A stretch of DNA of 64,000 nucleotides from Pseudomonas sp. CCI4.2 (GCF_034350045.1 NZ_CP133781.1:1394001-1458000); one strand, 5' to 3'. Counted from the first letter of the stretch, positions 12,994 through 22,341 are shown. Notes: generated by a model from the letters alone, not told the origin. Program-made: numbers and translations.

Positions 12994-14829
12994 ATGTGTG
13001 GAATCGTCGGCGCTGTTGCTGAGCGCAATATCACTGCCATCTTGCTCGAAGGCCTCAAGCGCCTTGAATACCGTGGCTACGACAGCGCTGGCGTGGCGCT
13101 TTTTACCAACGCTGGCAAGCTGGAGCGCTGCCGTCGACCGGGCAAGGTTGCTGAGCTTGAGCAGGCGCTCGCTGGCGAACCTCTGATTGGCCGTCTCGGC
13201 ATTGCACATACCCGCTGGGCCACCCATGGCGCGCCATGTGAACGTAACGCGCATCCGCACTTTTCTGCGGATGAACTGGCGGTCGTGCACAACGGCATCA
13301 TCGAAAACCACGAAGAACTTCGCGACCGACTCAAGGGTTTGGGGTACGTCTTTACCTCAGACACCGATACCGAAGTCATCGTCCACCTCTTGCACCACAA
13401 ATATAAAGACTCAGGTGATTTGGCCATCGCGCTGAAGGCCGCCGTCAAAGAGTTGCACGGTGCCTACGGCTTAGCGGTCATCAGTGCCAAACAGCCTGAC
13501 CGTTTGCTCGCCGCCCGCAGTGGCAGTCCGTTGGTCATCGGTTTGGGCTTGGGGGAAAACTTTCTGGCCTCAGACCAGCTCGCGCTTCGGCAAGTGACTG
13601 ACCGTTTCGTGTACCTGGAAGAAGGCGACATCGCTGAGATTCGTCGCGACAGCGTGCAGATCTGGACCGTTGATGGTTTGCCGGTCGAGCGCGAAATCGT
13701 TCAATACCATGAGGGTGCGGAAGCGGCTGACAAAGGTAAATTCCGCCATTTCATGCTCAAGGAAATCCACGAACAACCGAAAGTGGTACAGCGCACCCTT
13801 GAAGGGCGTTTGGGCCAACATCAGGTATTGGTTCAAGCATTTGGTCCACAGGCGGCCGAGCTGTTTGCCAAAGTGCGCAACGTGCAGATCGTGGCCTGTG
13901 GTACTAGCTACCACGCGGGCATGGTCGCCCGTTACTGGTTGGAAGGTTTGGCCGGGATTCCGTGTCAGGTCGAAGTCGCCAGTGAGTTCCGTTACCGCAA
14001 GGTCGTCGTGCAACCCGACACGCTGTTTGTGTCGATCTCACAATCGGGCGAAACCGCCGACACCCTCGCCGCACTGCGCAACGCCAAAGAACTGGGTTTC
14101 CTCGCCAGCCTGGCTATCTGCAACGTCAGCATCAGTTCGCTGGTGCGTGAGTCTGACCTGACCCTGCTGACTCAAGCTGGCCCGGAAATAGGCGTCGCCT
14201 CCACCAAAGCCTTCACCACCCAACTGGTTGCCTTACTGCTACTGACCCTTGCCCTTGGGCAGGTCAAAGGCACGCTGGAAGAGGGCGTCGAAGCAGAATT
14301 GGTCGAAGAGCTGCGCCGCCTTCCAATCCGTCTGGGTGAAGCACTGGCCATGGACAGCACTGTCGAAAAAGTCGCCGAGCTGTTTGCCGAGAAGCATCAC
14401 ACCCTGTTTTTAGGGCGTGGCGCGATGTACCCGGTGGCCATGGAAGGATCGCTCAAGCTCAAAGAGATTTCCTACATCCACGCAGAAGCCTATCCAGCCG
14501 GCGAACTCAAACACGGTCCGTTGGCCTTGGTCGACAGCGACATGCCCGTCGTCACCGTGGCACCGAACAACGAGCTGTTAGAGAAGCTCAAATCCAACCT
14601 GCAAGAAGTCCGCGCGCGCGGCGGTGAATTGATCGTCTTCGCCGACGAACATGCCGGCATGACCAACGGCGAAGGCACACACGTGATCGCCATGCCGCAC
14701 ATCATCGACACCCTGGCGCCGATCCTCTACACCGTCCCCCTGCAGTTGTTGTCGTATTACGTCGCGGTGCTTAAGGGCACGGACGTGGACCAACCGCGTA
14801 ACTTGGCGAAATCGGTGACGGTGGAGTGA
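12994..14829 (+). CDS. glmS: glutamine-fructose-6-phosphate aminotransferase (isomerizing) GlmS
   Basis: GlmS makes glucosamine-6-phosphate from fructose-6-phosphate and glutamine, the first step toward UDP-GlcNAc. The 611-residue protein begins [12 protein letters not shown], with the catalytic Cys exposed after Met removal. The class II glutamine amidotransferase domain has [15 protein letters not shown] and the C-terminal half has two SIS domains ([32 protein letters not shown]). It ends in LAKSVTVE, the conserved tail that inserts into the active site. The start follows TAGGAGAG. Confidence 0.98.
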   Translation: MCGIVGAVAERNITAILLEGLKRLEYRGYDSAGVALFTNAGKLERCRRPGKVAELEQALAGEPLIGRLGIAHTRWATHGAPCERNAHPHFSADELAVVHNGIIENHEELRDRLKGLGYVFTSDTDTEVIVHLLHHKYKDSGDLAIALKAAVKELHGAYGLAVISAKQPDRLLAARSGSPLVIGLGLGENFLASDQLALRQVTDRFVYLEEGDIAEIRRDSVQIWTVDGLPVEREIVQYHEGAEAADKGKFRHFMLKEIHEQPKVVQRTLEGRLGQHQVLVQAFGPQAAELFAKVRNVQIVACGTSYHAGMVARYWLEGLAGIPCQVEVASEFRYRKVVVQPDTLFVSISQSGETADTLAALRNAKELGFLASLAICNVSISSLVRESDLTLLTQAGPEIGVASTKAFTTQLVALLLLTLALGQVKGTLEEGVEAELVEELRRLPIRLGEALAMDSTVEKVAELFAEKHHTLFLGRGAMYPVAMEGSLKLKEISYIHAEAYPAGELKHGPLALVDSDMPVVTVAPNNELLEKLKSNLQEVRARGGELIVFADEHAGMTNGEGTHVIAMPHIIDTLAPILYTVPLQLLSYYVAVLKGTDVDQPRNLAKSVTVE

Positions 14830-15039
14830 GTCGTGGCGATATAGACTATAAAAATGGATAACAAACTGATTTTATTGGGATGTTATTTTTAGTATTTGCC
14901 ATTTTTCCAGATTTCCTGCTTCGTCTTATGCATCGGGTAAGTTAGGTATGTTTCGTCAGCTATCTCGCATGACCTAATTGTCCTAGCTGCTTGCTGCGGG
15001 GCGAGAATAAGCAGTGCGGCGGGGCGCTGTGCGCATGCC
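14830..15039. other. gap after glmS, no recognised gene
   Basis: About 210 bases, A/T-rich near 14850-14900. It contains the open 3' extension of the antiporter remnant described next, but nothing family-like. Tn7 attachment sites usually lie just downstream of glmS; no Tn7-like end or inserted transposon is visible here. Confidence 0.5.
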
Positions 15040-15350
15040 ATTGAGGATCTCAAGTGCAATGACCAAAGCACCACAGACGCCCCGGCAATCGCCGTTTTGT
15101 TATTGCCTTCACCAAACAGCGCGAAGAAGTAACTCAGCGCTGGGAACACAATGACCAGGTAGCTAACCTTGCCAATCCAGTCACTGGTCCAGTAGCCCTG
15201 GTCGAATTTAAACCAAAAAACTCGCCACCCAATGCCGGGCATAGGCAAACACCCCGTTATCCAATGTCGGTTGGCAGGCTGAAAATACCGCTGCCGATCA
15301 TTGAACCCACCACCAAGGCAATCAGCAGACTCAATGAGAGCCGTTCTGAC
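15040..15350 (-). pseudogene. decayed basic amino-acid/ornithine antiporter (ArcD-like, APC family) remnant
   Basis: Read on the minus strand, 15345 to 15257 gives LSLLIALVVGSMIGSGIFSL then PTDIG and a stop: helix 1 and the substrate-loop motif GSGIFSLP of ArcD/ArgO-type APC antiporters. In the next frame follow NGVFAYA and, after another shift, GYWTSDWIGKVSYLV...YFFALFGEGN, matching the family's GYWxSAWxGNVSY and YFFPxFGEGN segments. About 40 residues between the first two blocks and the whole C-terminal two thirds are gone. At least one stop and two frame changes show that this is a dead gene. Confidence 0.7.
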
Positions 15351-15430
15351 GCTCTATGTCGGCGTAGATGAGCGGTTCGTGTTTGATTTATGTCAGACGC
15401 GGGATGATCATTTTGGAGATTGGCAACAAA

Positions 15431-16132
15431 CTAAACCAATGCCCCGAACGCAGATCCCACCAGTGCTGTAATGCCCATGGCCAGTGCACCCCACATCGTC
15501 ACGCGCCAGGCGCCGGTCAATACGCTGGCACCGCCGGCCCTGGCCGCAACAGCCCCCAGGCTGCTGAGAAAAACCAGTGACATGCCACAGATCCACGGCA
15601 CAACGCTGTGGGCTGGCGCGATGATAATCACCGCCAGCGGCAGCGCGGCCCCCACCACGAAACTTGCGGCCGAGGCGAGGGCGGCCTGCAATGGTTTGGC
15701 CGTGAGTGCTTCGCTGATGCCTAGTTCATCCCGGGCGTGAGAGCCCAGGGCATCATGGGCCATCAATTGACCGGCTACCTGATGTGCCAGTTCAGGCGAT
15801 ACACCGCGATGCATGTAAATGTTCGCCAGTTCGATGTGTTCGGCTTTCGGGTCGCTGGCCAGTTCTGCCCGCTCCCGGGACAGGTCTGCCCGTTCGGTAT
15901 CCGCCTGAGAGTGCACGGAAACGTATTCACCTGCCGCCATTGACATGGCGCCTGCCACCAGCCCGGCCATACCCGTCACCAGCAACGTTGAATGAGTGGC
16001 GTTGGCTGCGGCGACGCCGATCAACAGGCTGGCGGTGGAGACGATCCCGTCGTTAGCCCCCAGGACGGCGGCACGCAGCCAGCCGATACGATCGCTGCGA
16101 TGAGACTCGGTGTGCCTGTGCATGAATTTCAT
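15431..16132 (-). CDS. VIT1/CCC1-family membrane transporter (iron/manganese type)
   Basis: A 233-residue membrane protein of the VIT1/CCC1 family, which in yeast and plants moves Fe or Mn into vacuoles; bacterial members are thought to export or sequester these metals. The family signature appears at the start of helix 1, RAAVLGANDGIVSTASLLIGV (about residues 20-40), followed by GLVAGAMSMAAGEYVSVHSQ, which contains the conserved metal-path Asp/Glu/Met residues. Four or five hydrophobic helices follow a charged cytosolic loop. Start ATG at 16132; another Met three codons in is possible. The substrate is inferred from family only. Confidence 0.9.
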   Translation of the reverse strand: MKFMHRHTESHRSDRIGWLRAAVLGANDGIVSTASLLIGVAAANATHSTLLVTGMAGLVAGAMSMAAGEYVSVHSQADTERADLSRERAELASDPKAEHIELANIYMHRGVSPELAHQVAGQLMAHDALGSHARDELGISEALTAKPLQAALASAASFVVGAALPLAVIIIAPAHSVVPWICGMSLVFLSSLGAVAARAGGASVLTGAWRVTMWGALAMGITALVGSAFGALV

Positions 16133-16163
16133 TGTTTAACTGGACTCACTGTCATTGGGTGAT

Positions 16164-17141
16164 TCATATCGGACGGGTTTCAATCTGCGCCTGCAAGTGG
16201 CCGCCGACAATGGATATTTCCTTGAACTGTTCACCGTCATGCAGCACGAACAATGCGTCCATCCCGCGCTTCTGAGCCAGCCGTGGCCCTTCGATTTCGC
16301 CCAGCACCATCAGCGCCGTGGCCCAGGCATCGGCAAGCATGCACGAAGCCGCCACCACGGTGACGGCCGCGAGCGGGTTACACAGCGGCGCACCGGTGGC
16401 AGGGTTCATGCTGTGGGCGTAGGATTGCCCACTTACATCCACCCAATGTCGGTAGTCCCCTGATGTGGCGATGGCGGCGTCGCCAAGCTCCATGACACCC
16501 ATCACTTCACGTACGCCACGGAGGGGTTTTTCAATGGCCACGACCCAGGGCTGAGCATCAGGTTTCACGCCTCTGGCGCGCATCTCGCCGTCGATGCCAA
16601 CCAGATAACAAGTGATGGCAAAATCTTCCAGGCAACGGGCCAGTTCATCGACGCCGAAGCCTTTGGCGATGCCATTTAAATCAAGGTTCAGTGGCCCACG
16701 TTTGCGTACCTGATTGCGTTGAGGGTCGATTACTAGCGCGGCGCTGGCGGACAGTTGCGCTCGCGGTGGTGCCGTCCCGAGGGTTTGCTCCGTGATGGAT
16801 TGTTCGCCGGGACCGAACCCCCAGGCATCCACCAGGTCACCGACTGCTATGTCGAAGGCGCCGGCAGATTGCTGACTGACCCGCAGCGCGGCAGACAGCA
16901 CTGTGGTCAGCTCTTTGGGCACTGACAGCCATTCCTGCTCGGGGCCGGCGTTGAGGCGGCAGAGGTCGGAATCGGGTTTCCAGATGGACATTTGCTGGTC
17001 CACCCGGCCTACGACGTGTGCCAGGGCCTGGGCGATTTCGCTCGTGTCGATCCCGGCCTCCGCATAGAACAAGGCGGTGTAGCGCGTGCCCATGGTCTCG
17101 CCGTTTATGCTGTAGCGTTGCACCTCAGTAGACATCTTCAC
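16164..17141 (-). CDS. apbE: FAD:protein FMN transferase ApbE
   Basis: ApbE attaches FMN from FAD covalently to Ser/Thr of exported redox proteins. The 325-residue protein has MGTRYTALFY near the N terminus, SIWKPDSDLCRLN, AFDIAVGDLVDAWGFGP, LDLNGIAKGFGVDELAR, and a C-terminal YAHSMNPATGAPLCN with the conserved metal-binding region. No clear signal peptide is visible. The GTG at 17141 is preferred because AAGGA lies 7 bases upstream; an ATG follows two codons later. It overlaps the end of the PepSY reductase by 17 bases. A likely target, the DUF2271 protein, lies two genes upstream in the same operon. Confidence 0.93.
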   Translation of the reverse strand: MKMSTEVQRYSINGETMGTRYTALFYAEAGIDTSEIAQALAHVVGRVDQQMSIWKPDSDLCRLNAGPEQEWLSVPKELTTVLSAALRVSQQSAGAFDIAVGDLVDAWGFGPGEQSITEQTLGTAPPRAQLSASAALVIDPQRNQVRKRGPLNLDLNGIAKGFGVDELARCLEDFAITCYLVGIDGEMRARGVKPDAQPWVVAIEKPLRGVREVMGVMELGDAAIATSGDYRHWVDVSGQSYAHSMNPATGAPLCNPLAAVTVVAASCMLADAWATALMVLGEIEGPRLAQKRGMDALFVLHDGEQFKEISIVGGHLQAQIETRPI

Positions 17142-19305
17142 GGTAGCGTCCTTGTGCCTTGAGGGTCAGCACACTCAGGTTGAGCGGTGCCAACACTTCA
17201 TCCAGGGCGTGCATCACGCCTTCGGCCATTTTTCGACTGCCACACACCAATACTTGGGCGCCTTTTTCAATCAACCGACGCAAAGCCAGCGCATCGCTGA
17301 TCAGTCGGTCTTGCACGTAACTGTGATCTTGAACCTGGGAAAAAGCGGCGCGTAATTCGGTGAGGCGTCGGTCCGCCAGATAACGGGTGAGCTCCGGTTC
17401 GTAGAGAAAGTCCGAGGTCGGGTTACGTCCGCCCCAATACAAGTGCATCGGGTGTCGGGCCTTGTTGTTACGGATAAAACCGGCCAATGGACCAATGCCC
17501 GTGCCAGCGCCGATCAGTATTACCGGGTGCGTGCCCGACGCTGGACGAAATTGCGGGTTAGGCTGGATAAAGGCGTCGATCGACGCGCCGATGTTCAGGC
17601 CATGCAGGAACTGTGAGCACACACCGCGTTCGTGTTTACGGACGCAGATTTCCAGCACTCCGTCTTCGGAGCTACTGGCCAGCGAGTAAAAGCGCGGGAC
17701 CGGATTATCCGGTGGCAGAATCCCGACCAAGTCTCCGGCCTGAAAGCTCGGCAGATCACTCGGTGCCTTGAAGCGCAGGACGTGGGTCGGAGCATTCACT
17801 TCTTCACCGTAGACGATGCATTCGGTCAACTCCAGTTGATGGGTGCACGGTTGCTCCGGTGTGTGGACCAAGGTCAAGTCATGCCCCAGTGCTTCGGCCA
17901 ACGCGTGGCCCCAGCGCGCAAATTCCTGGGAGGACAGGCGGTTGACGGTCTCCAGCCCCAGCAGCGGCGAGCCGCCGGCCTGCACCATCGCGCTCTGCAC
18001 CTGATGGGCGTACTGACAAAATTGCGCAAACTGTCGATCGCCCAACCCCAGTACCGCAAAGGGCAGGCCGGGTTTGAGTCCGACCTGGTTGAGCCGTGTC
18101 AGGAACTGCGAGGCTGAAGCCGGGGCGTCACCATCACCGTGGGTCGCGGTGAGTATCAACAGCCGCTGGGCATGGCGGTAATCGCCTTTCCATTCATTCA
18201 TCGCCGCGCTATGCACCCGATGCCCAGCCTGGTGCAAGGCATCATGCAGGGTTTGGGCAAAACCCCAGGTGCTGTTGTTTTCACTGCCCACCAGAATCAC
18301 GCTGTCGGCGAGATGGGCGGGGCTGTTGTGGCGGATGTTCGGGCCGGCCTTGCGGCGGCGCCACCAGAGCAGAATGCCTGTCACGCTCATCAACGGCACG
18401 CAGAGGGCACAAAGGCCAAGCGGCAGGCCCAGCCACCAGAGGCCTTCACCGGTGTGCAACTGGTAAATCAGTTGATAAACGTTATACATCCAGTCGTGAG
18501 CTTGCCAGGACAACAAGGTGCCGCTGGCCGGGTCCACGTAGCCCTCGCCCTGGGCCGTGCGCAGGGAAAACACATTTTGCGGGTTGCCGGGGCTCGGGTA
18601 GACCAGTTCGCGCAGGTCATTCAGGTCGGTGGCCTGCAAGGCTTGCAGGTTCGCCGCCGGCGACGCCGGGCCGGCGCTGATGTGGGTGGGAAAGGCCGGT
18701 TCGCTCTGACTGCCGTCAGCGATCAAACCGAAGGTGGTGCCGGACATGTAAAGCCCGCTCAATGCCGACAGCAGCAGCCCGAGTATGGCCAAGCGCCCGA
18801 CTTCCGCGTGCCAGCGCTGGCTGAAAGTGCCGCGCAGTGGCCGCAGCAGATTGCGCCAGCCGCCCAGGCGTCGGGCCAGCAGCAATGCGCCGGACACAGA
18901 CAGCATCAACATGAACAGTGCGCCAACGCCCGACACCCCGTGCCCCGGTGTGCCCATAAACAGCGAGCGATGCAGGTCTTTCATCCAGCGTGAGAAGGCT
19001 GACGGCTCGTAAGGTGCGAGGCCCAGACCGGTTAGTGGGTTGACCTTTTCGGCAGCGGACTGACCGCCTTGGTTGTAGTAGACGATGACCGTCCCGGACG
19101 CTGTGCGCTGGATTTGTTCAACGCCCGGAAAGTGACTGGCGACACGTCCGGCCAATTGGCCGACATTGAGCTGCCCGACAGCGATGGACCTGCTGTGCAG
19201 GCGCTCCAGCGCTGGGTCAACGGACAATACCGCGCCGCTGATGGCCAATAGCATGACCAACAGGGCGGCAATCAGACCGGGTAGTGAATGGAACTGGCGA
19301 AGCAT
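17125..19305 (-). CDS. PepSY transmembrane / flavodoxin / NAD(P)H flavoreductase fusion protein
   Basis: A 726-residue multidomain protein. Residues 1-320 form a PepSY-type membrane unit with four helices (about 10-30, 125-150, 170-195, 295-320) and periplasmic PepSY domains. About 335-475 is a flavodoxin-like FMN domain (SENNSTWGFAQTL, TATHGDGDAP, AVLGLGDRQF). The rest is a ferredoxin-reductase-type module with FAD motif RFYSLASS and NAD(P) motif ILIGAGTGIGPLAGFI. The order matches sulfite-reductase-alpha/CPR-like electron transfer: cytoplasmic NAD(P)H to FAD to FMN and then through the membrane. With ApbE and DUF2271 next to it, a periplasmic flavinylated acceptor is likely. Start ATG at 19305. 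Confidence 0.88.
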   Translation of the reverse strand: MLRQFHSLPGLIAALLVMLLAISGAVLSVDPALERLHSRSIAVGQLNVGQLAGRVASHFPGVEQIQRTASGTVIVYYNQGGQSAAEKVNPLTGLGLAPYEPSAFSRWMKDLHRSLFMGTPGHGVSGVGALFMLMLSVSGALLLARRLGGWRNLLRPLRGTFSQRWHAEVGRLAILGLLLSALSGLYMSGTTFGLIADGSQSEPAFPTHISAGPASPAANLQALQATDLNDLRELVYPSPGNPQNVFSLRTAQGEGYVDPASGTLLSWQAHDWMYNVYQLIYQLHTGEGLWWLGLPLGLCALCVPLMSVTGILLWWRRRKAGPNIRHNSPAHLADSVILVGSENNSTWGFAQTLHDALHQAGHRVHSAAMNEWKGDYRHAQRLLILTATHGDGDAPASASQFLTRLNQVGLKPGLPFAVLGLGDRQFAQFCQYAHQVQSAMVQAGGSPLLGLETVNRLSSQEFARWGHALAEALGHDLTLVHTPEQPCTHQLELTECIVYGEEVNAPTHVLRFKAPSDLPSFQAGDLVGILPPDNPVPRFYSLASSSEDGVLEICVRKHERGVCSQFLHGLNIGASIDAFIQPNPQFRPASGTHPVILIGAGTGIGPLAGFIRNNKARHPMHLYWGGRNPTSDFLYEPELTRYLADRRLTELRAAFSQVQDHSYVQDRLISDALALRRLIEKGAQVLVCGSRKMAEGVMHALDEVLAPLNLSVLTLKAQGRYREDVY

Positions 19306-19330
19306 GTTCAGCCTCCAGAAATCGCGGGTG

Positions 19331-19801
19331 CTACAGGTCGTAGGTGAACGAGTCGATGTAAGTGCTGCCGGTCGCTGGCTTGCCCGAACCTTTGGAGGTC
19401 AGGGGCACGCTGATGTCGGCTCGGCCTTCGCGCTGGCTTTCCACAGCGCTGTCGATATGGATCTGATACCCAGCGTCGATCAAGGTGTCTGCCAGTTCAA
19501 CGCTGACTTTGAGGGTGCGTCCGCTGCCGACACTAGCGCCGCTGACGCCGTCAAACTCGCTCGGATTCATGCCGCTGCCACGGGCCCAGTCGGTCAAGTG
19601 CCGGTAGTACTTGGCCTTCTTGCCGGCGACCCAAAGGGTCTTCTGGTATTGGCCGTTGGCGTCGGTGACATAGATCGCCAGGTACGCATCGTTACCGCCG
19701 TAATCCTTGAGCTGGGTGGTCAGGGTCACTTCACGGGCCTGTGCCAGCCCCGGCAGGGCAACGGCACCGGCGAGGCAGGTTGCAGCGATGATTCTCTTCA
19801 T
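19331..19801 (-). CDS. exported DUF2271-family protein, probable covalent flavoprotein
   Basis: A 156-residue protein with a signal peptide, MKRIIAATCLAGAVALPGLA then QA (residues 1-22). DUF2271 is a family of periplasmic proteins often linked to PepSY reductases and ApbE. Residues 84-90 read DGVSGAS, matching the ApbE flavinylation pattern D-x-x-S/T-x-A-S/T, so Ser90 is the likely FMN site (19532-19552). The ATG at 19801 with GAGGA-like upstream bases is chosen over the longer open frame because the signal peptide starts there. It lies 25 bases before the reductase gene in the same direction. Confidence 0.85.
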   Translation of the reverse strand: MKRIIAATCLAGAVALPGLAQAREVTLTTQLKDYGGNDAYLAIYVTDANGQYQKTLWVAGKKAKYYRHLTDWARGSGMNPSEFDGVSGASVGSGRTLKVSVELADTLIDAGYQIHIDSAVESQREGRADISVPLTSKGSGKPATGSTYIDSFTYDL

Positions 19802-19886
19802 GAGGATTTCCTGTTTGAGCGTTGTGGCCAGAGCCTGGACCTGTTGGCTGACAGCAACCTGAAAGCCTTGGGAAAAACCGAAATGA

Positions 19887-20210
19887 TCATTTGGAGACGG
19901 ATCCGGCGAGGTAATCCCGGGCGTCGCCGTCGTCACCGAAATTGACTTGTAATGTGCGCAGGCGCAGGGAGGCTGGTGCATAGCGGGCTTCGATGGCGTT
20001 GCCCTTGCGGTCGGCGCCCTTGAGCTTGTAGCAACCGTCGTCGACCTTGATGCGCTGTACGCTCCAGCCGTATTGCTGCTCCACCTGATGACGCAAGGTT
20101 TCCCGTGGTTGCCAGTCACTGACCGGCTCGCTGCAGTCGCCATCGGCCAAGGCGTGGCCGCTGAGCAACACGCTCAACAATGCGGTATTGGCAATAAAAG
20201 CTGATTTCAT
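19887..20210 (-). CDS. small exported PepSY-domain protein
   Basis: A 107-residue protein with signal peptide MKSAFIANTALLSVLLSGHA followed by a single PepSY-like domain (WQPRETLRHQVEQQYGWSVQ...VDDGCYKLKGADRKGNAIEAR, a PepSY_2 pattern). Two cysteines (in DGDCSEP and DGCYKLKG) could form a disulfide. ATG at 20210 follows GGAGACAG; the longer frame upstream looks non-coding. First gene of the minus-strand redox operon and divergent from the response regulator, so it may be regulated by it. Such proteins are thought to be periplasmic sensors or redox partners; the function here is not known. Confidence 0.85.
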   Translation of the reverse strand: MKSAFIANTALLSVLLSGHALADGDCSEPVSDWQPRETLRHQVEQQYGWSVQRIKVDDGCYKLKGADRKGNAIEARYAPASLRLRTLQVNFGDDGDARDYLAGSVSK

Positions 20211-20259
20211 GATCTGTCTCCTGCCGGATCGGCGTCTGTGGCATAGCCTAAGGTGCATT

Positions 20260-20295
20260 CCTGACAACGAGCTGAAACTTCAGACTCACGTCAGG
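20260..20295. promoter_or_regulatory. divergent control region with inverted repeats
   Basis: The 131-base gap between the PepSY gene and the response regulator holds CCTGAC (20260-20265) paired with GTCAGG (20290-20295), and between them CTGAA-AC-TTCAG (20272-20283). OmpR-type regulators bind direct or inverted short repeats in such divergent gaps, so this is a plausible site for the adjacent regulator. No clear -35/-10 pair was identified. Confidence 0.35.
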
Positions 20296-20341
20296 TAAGG
20301 CGGTTAAGGTGCTGCACGACAACCATCACAGGAGTTACCCG

Positions 20342-21001
20342 ATGCGGGTTTTATTGGTCGAGGACGCGCCCGGGCTGGGGGAGGCGGTGCGTGAGCAGAT
20401 CGCCGATGACGGCCACGCCGTTGATTGGGTGCAACGCCTGGAGCATGCTCGCAACAGCGTTCGTACCACGCCTTACGACCTGATCCTGCTGGACCTGATG
20501 CTGCCGGACGGTCGCGGCCTGGACTTTTTGCGACAGCAGCGCTCAGCCGGGAACGTGACCCCGGTGATTATCCTGACCGCCCAGGACCAGATATCCGATC
20601 GTATCGCCGGCCTCAATGCCGGGGCCGACGACTACCTGATCAAACCGTTCGACCTGTTTGAGCTTTCGGCTCGCGTGGCGGCTGTGGCCCGACGTTACAG
20701 CGGCAACCCCAATCCGCAGATCAAGCTCGGCGAACTACAGATCGACATGAACGCACGTACGGTGCAGCGTGCCGGCGCGACCGTGGATCTGACGGCCCGG
20801 GAATGGGCGGTGTTCGAAGCCTTTGTTCAGCGCCCCAGCGCGTTGCTGTCTAGGTCGCAGCTCGAAGAGCGCTTGTATGCCTTTGGCGCCGAAATCGAGA
20901 GCAACACCATCGAGGTCTATATCAGTCGCCTGCGTAAAAAACTCGGGCGCGACCTGATTGAAACCGTGCGTGGCATGGGTTACCGGTTGATGTCGGTATG
21001 A
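20342..21001 (+). CDS. OmpR/PhoB-family response regulator
   Basis: A 219-residue two-domain regulator. The receiver domain has the acidic pair ED at residues 7-8, the phospho-acceptor Asp51 in LILLDLMLPDGRGL, the conserved Thr in ILTAQD, and Lys in YLIKPFD. The C-terminal winged helix ends in SNTIEVYISRLRKKL...ETVRGMGYRLM, the OmpR-type DNA-binding signature. ATG at 20342 follows CAGGAG; the frame is open 33 bases upstream. Its stop overlaps the kinase start (ATGA). The neighbours suggest control of the divergent PepSY/ApbE operon, the downstream copper genes, or both. Confidence 0.95.
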   Translation: MRVLLVEDAPGLGEAVREQIADDGHAVDWVQRLEHARNSVRTTPYDLILLDLMLPDGRGLDFLRQQRSAGNVTPVIILTAQDQISDRIAGLNAGADDYLIKPFDLFELSARVAAVARRYSGNPNPQIKLGELQIDMNARTVQRAGATVDLTAREWAVFEAFVQRPSALLSRSQLEERLYAFGAEIESNTIEVYISRLRKKLGRDLIETVRGMGYRLMSV

Positions 21002-22341
21002 AGTCGTCGTCAAGCCTGCAAAAACGCCTCGGCCTCGGGTTGACGCTGGGTATGACCTTGCTTTGGCTGGGGGCGACCGTCGGTGCCTGGCTGGTGGTAC
21101 AACATGAGTTGAACGAGGCGTTCGACAGCGCCTTGGAAGAGACCGCACAACGCATCCTGCCGCTGGCCGTGCTGGAAATCAGCAACCGCGAAGCACCCCG
21201 TGAGGCGCAGCATGTCGCCACCCTGAAAATACACAAGGAATACCTGACGTACCTGGTGCGTGATGCCAAGGGCGAGATTTTGATGCAGTCCCACGATGCC
21301 GACCCGAAGATCTTCAACAAGCAGCCGAGTGAAGGGTTTTCCACCACTGAAAAATACCGCCTGTATGGTGCAAGTGCGTTGCGTGAGACGTTGTTTATCG
21401 ACATCGCCGAACCTTTGGACCATCGCCGTGAAGCCGCTCGTGAAGCCTTGTTTGCCTTGTTGTTGCCGTTGTTGGCGCTGATACCCATCAGCCTATTGGG
21501 CGTCTGGTTATTTGTGCGCATCAGCCTGCGCAGCGTGTTGGCCTATCGTCGTGCCGTGGAGGCGCGTGGTGTGGGCGATCTGTCACCAATCAAAGTGGCA
21601 CGGCTGCCGGCTGAAATCGACCCGTTGGCCGACGCGGTGAACCATTTGCTTGAGCGTTTGCGCAAGGCGTTGGAGGCCGAGCGCAGCTTTACTGCCAACA
21701 GCGCCCACGAACTGCGTACGCCGCTGGCGGCGACGTTGGCGCAGATCCAGCGCCTGCGCCACGAAGCGCCCGAAGGGCCGTTACGCGTGCGGGCGGCGAA
21801 AATCGAAAACTCGTTACGGGAGCTGGCGCGGCTCTCGGAAAAACTCATGCAACTGGCCAAGGCCGAGGGCGGCGGGCTGTTGTCCGAAGCGCCCCAAGAC
21901 CTTATTCCGTTGCTGGCCCATGGGGTTGATGAGTGGAACCACAGCGGTGGGCAGCGCATCGCGTTGCAGTTGCCCAGTCAGGCCAGTGTTTACTCGGCGA
22001 TTGATCCGGACGCTTTTGGCATCCTGTTGCGTAACCTGATCGAGAATGCGTTGAAGTACGGCGCAGCCGATCAACCGGTCGAGGTCAGCCTCGGCGATCA
22101 GGCATTGCTGCGAGTGGTCAACGGCGGCCAGGCGGTGCCAGAGCCGGTGTTGCGGCGCCTGACCGAGCGCTTTGTGCGGGGCAATAGTGACACGAGCGGT
22201 TCTGGCCTGGGCTTGGCAATTGCCCAAACAATTGTCCAAGGCGTCGGCGCCAGCATGACCCTGGCCTCACCAGCGACGGGCCGGGATCAAGGGTTTGAGG
22301 TGCGCGTCCAGTTTGTACTCATCCCGACAGTTAAAGAATGA
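20998..22341 (+). CDS. sensor histidine kinase, QseC/CopS-like architecture
   Basis: A 447-residue inner-membrane kinase. Two membrane helices (about 11-33 and 150-173) flank a periplasmic domain of about 115 residues. A HAMP-like linker follows, then the HisKA box SAHELRTPLAATLAQIQ with phospho-acceptor His237 and a HATPase domain with N-box NLIENALKYG and G2 box GSGLGLAIAQTIV. The G1 box, usually DxGxG, reads VVNGGQAVP and lacks the usual Asp, as in a subset of this family. It forms an operon with the response regulator. The stimulus is unknown; copper or redox stress is inferred from context. Confidence 0.93.
   Translation: MKSSSSLQKRLGLGLTLGMTLLWLGATVGAWLVVQHELNEAFDSALEETAQRILPLAVLEISNREAPREAQHVATLKIHKEYLTYLVRDAKGEILMQSHDADPKIFNKQPSEGFSTTEKYRLYGASALRETLFIDIAEPLDHRREAAREALFALLLPLLALIPISLLGVWLFVRISLRSVLAYRRAVEARGVGDLSPIKVARLPAEIDPLADAVNHLLERLRKALEAERSFTANSAHELRTPLAATLAQIQRLRHEAPEGPLRVRAAKIENSLRELARLSEKLMQLAKAEGGGLLSEAPQDLIPLLAHGVDEWNHSGGQRIALQLPSQASVYSAIDPDAFGILLRNLIENALKYGAADQPVEVSLGDQALLRVVNGGQAVPEPVLRRLTERFVRGNSDTSGSGLGLAIAQTIVQGVGASMTLASPATGRDQGFEVRVQFVLIPTVKE

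Noticed and set aside
14830..14900. Tn7 insertion downstream of glmS
   Set aside because: The position is the classic attachment site, but no Tn7 ends, duplication or tns genes are visible.
18139..18993. 284-residue plus-strand frame opposite the PepSY flavoreductase
   Set aside because: The sequence is low complexity, rich in Gln/Ala/His, and antisense to a clear multidomain protein.
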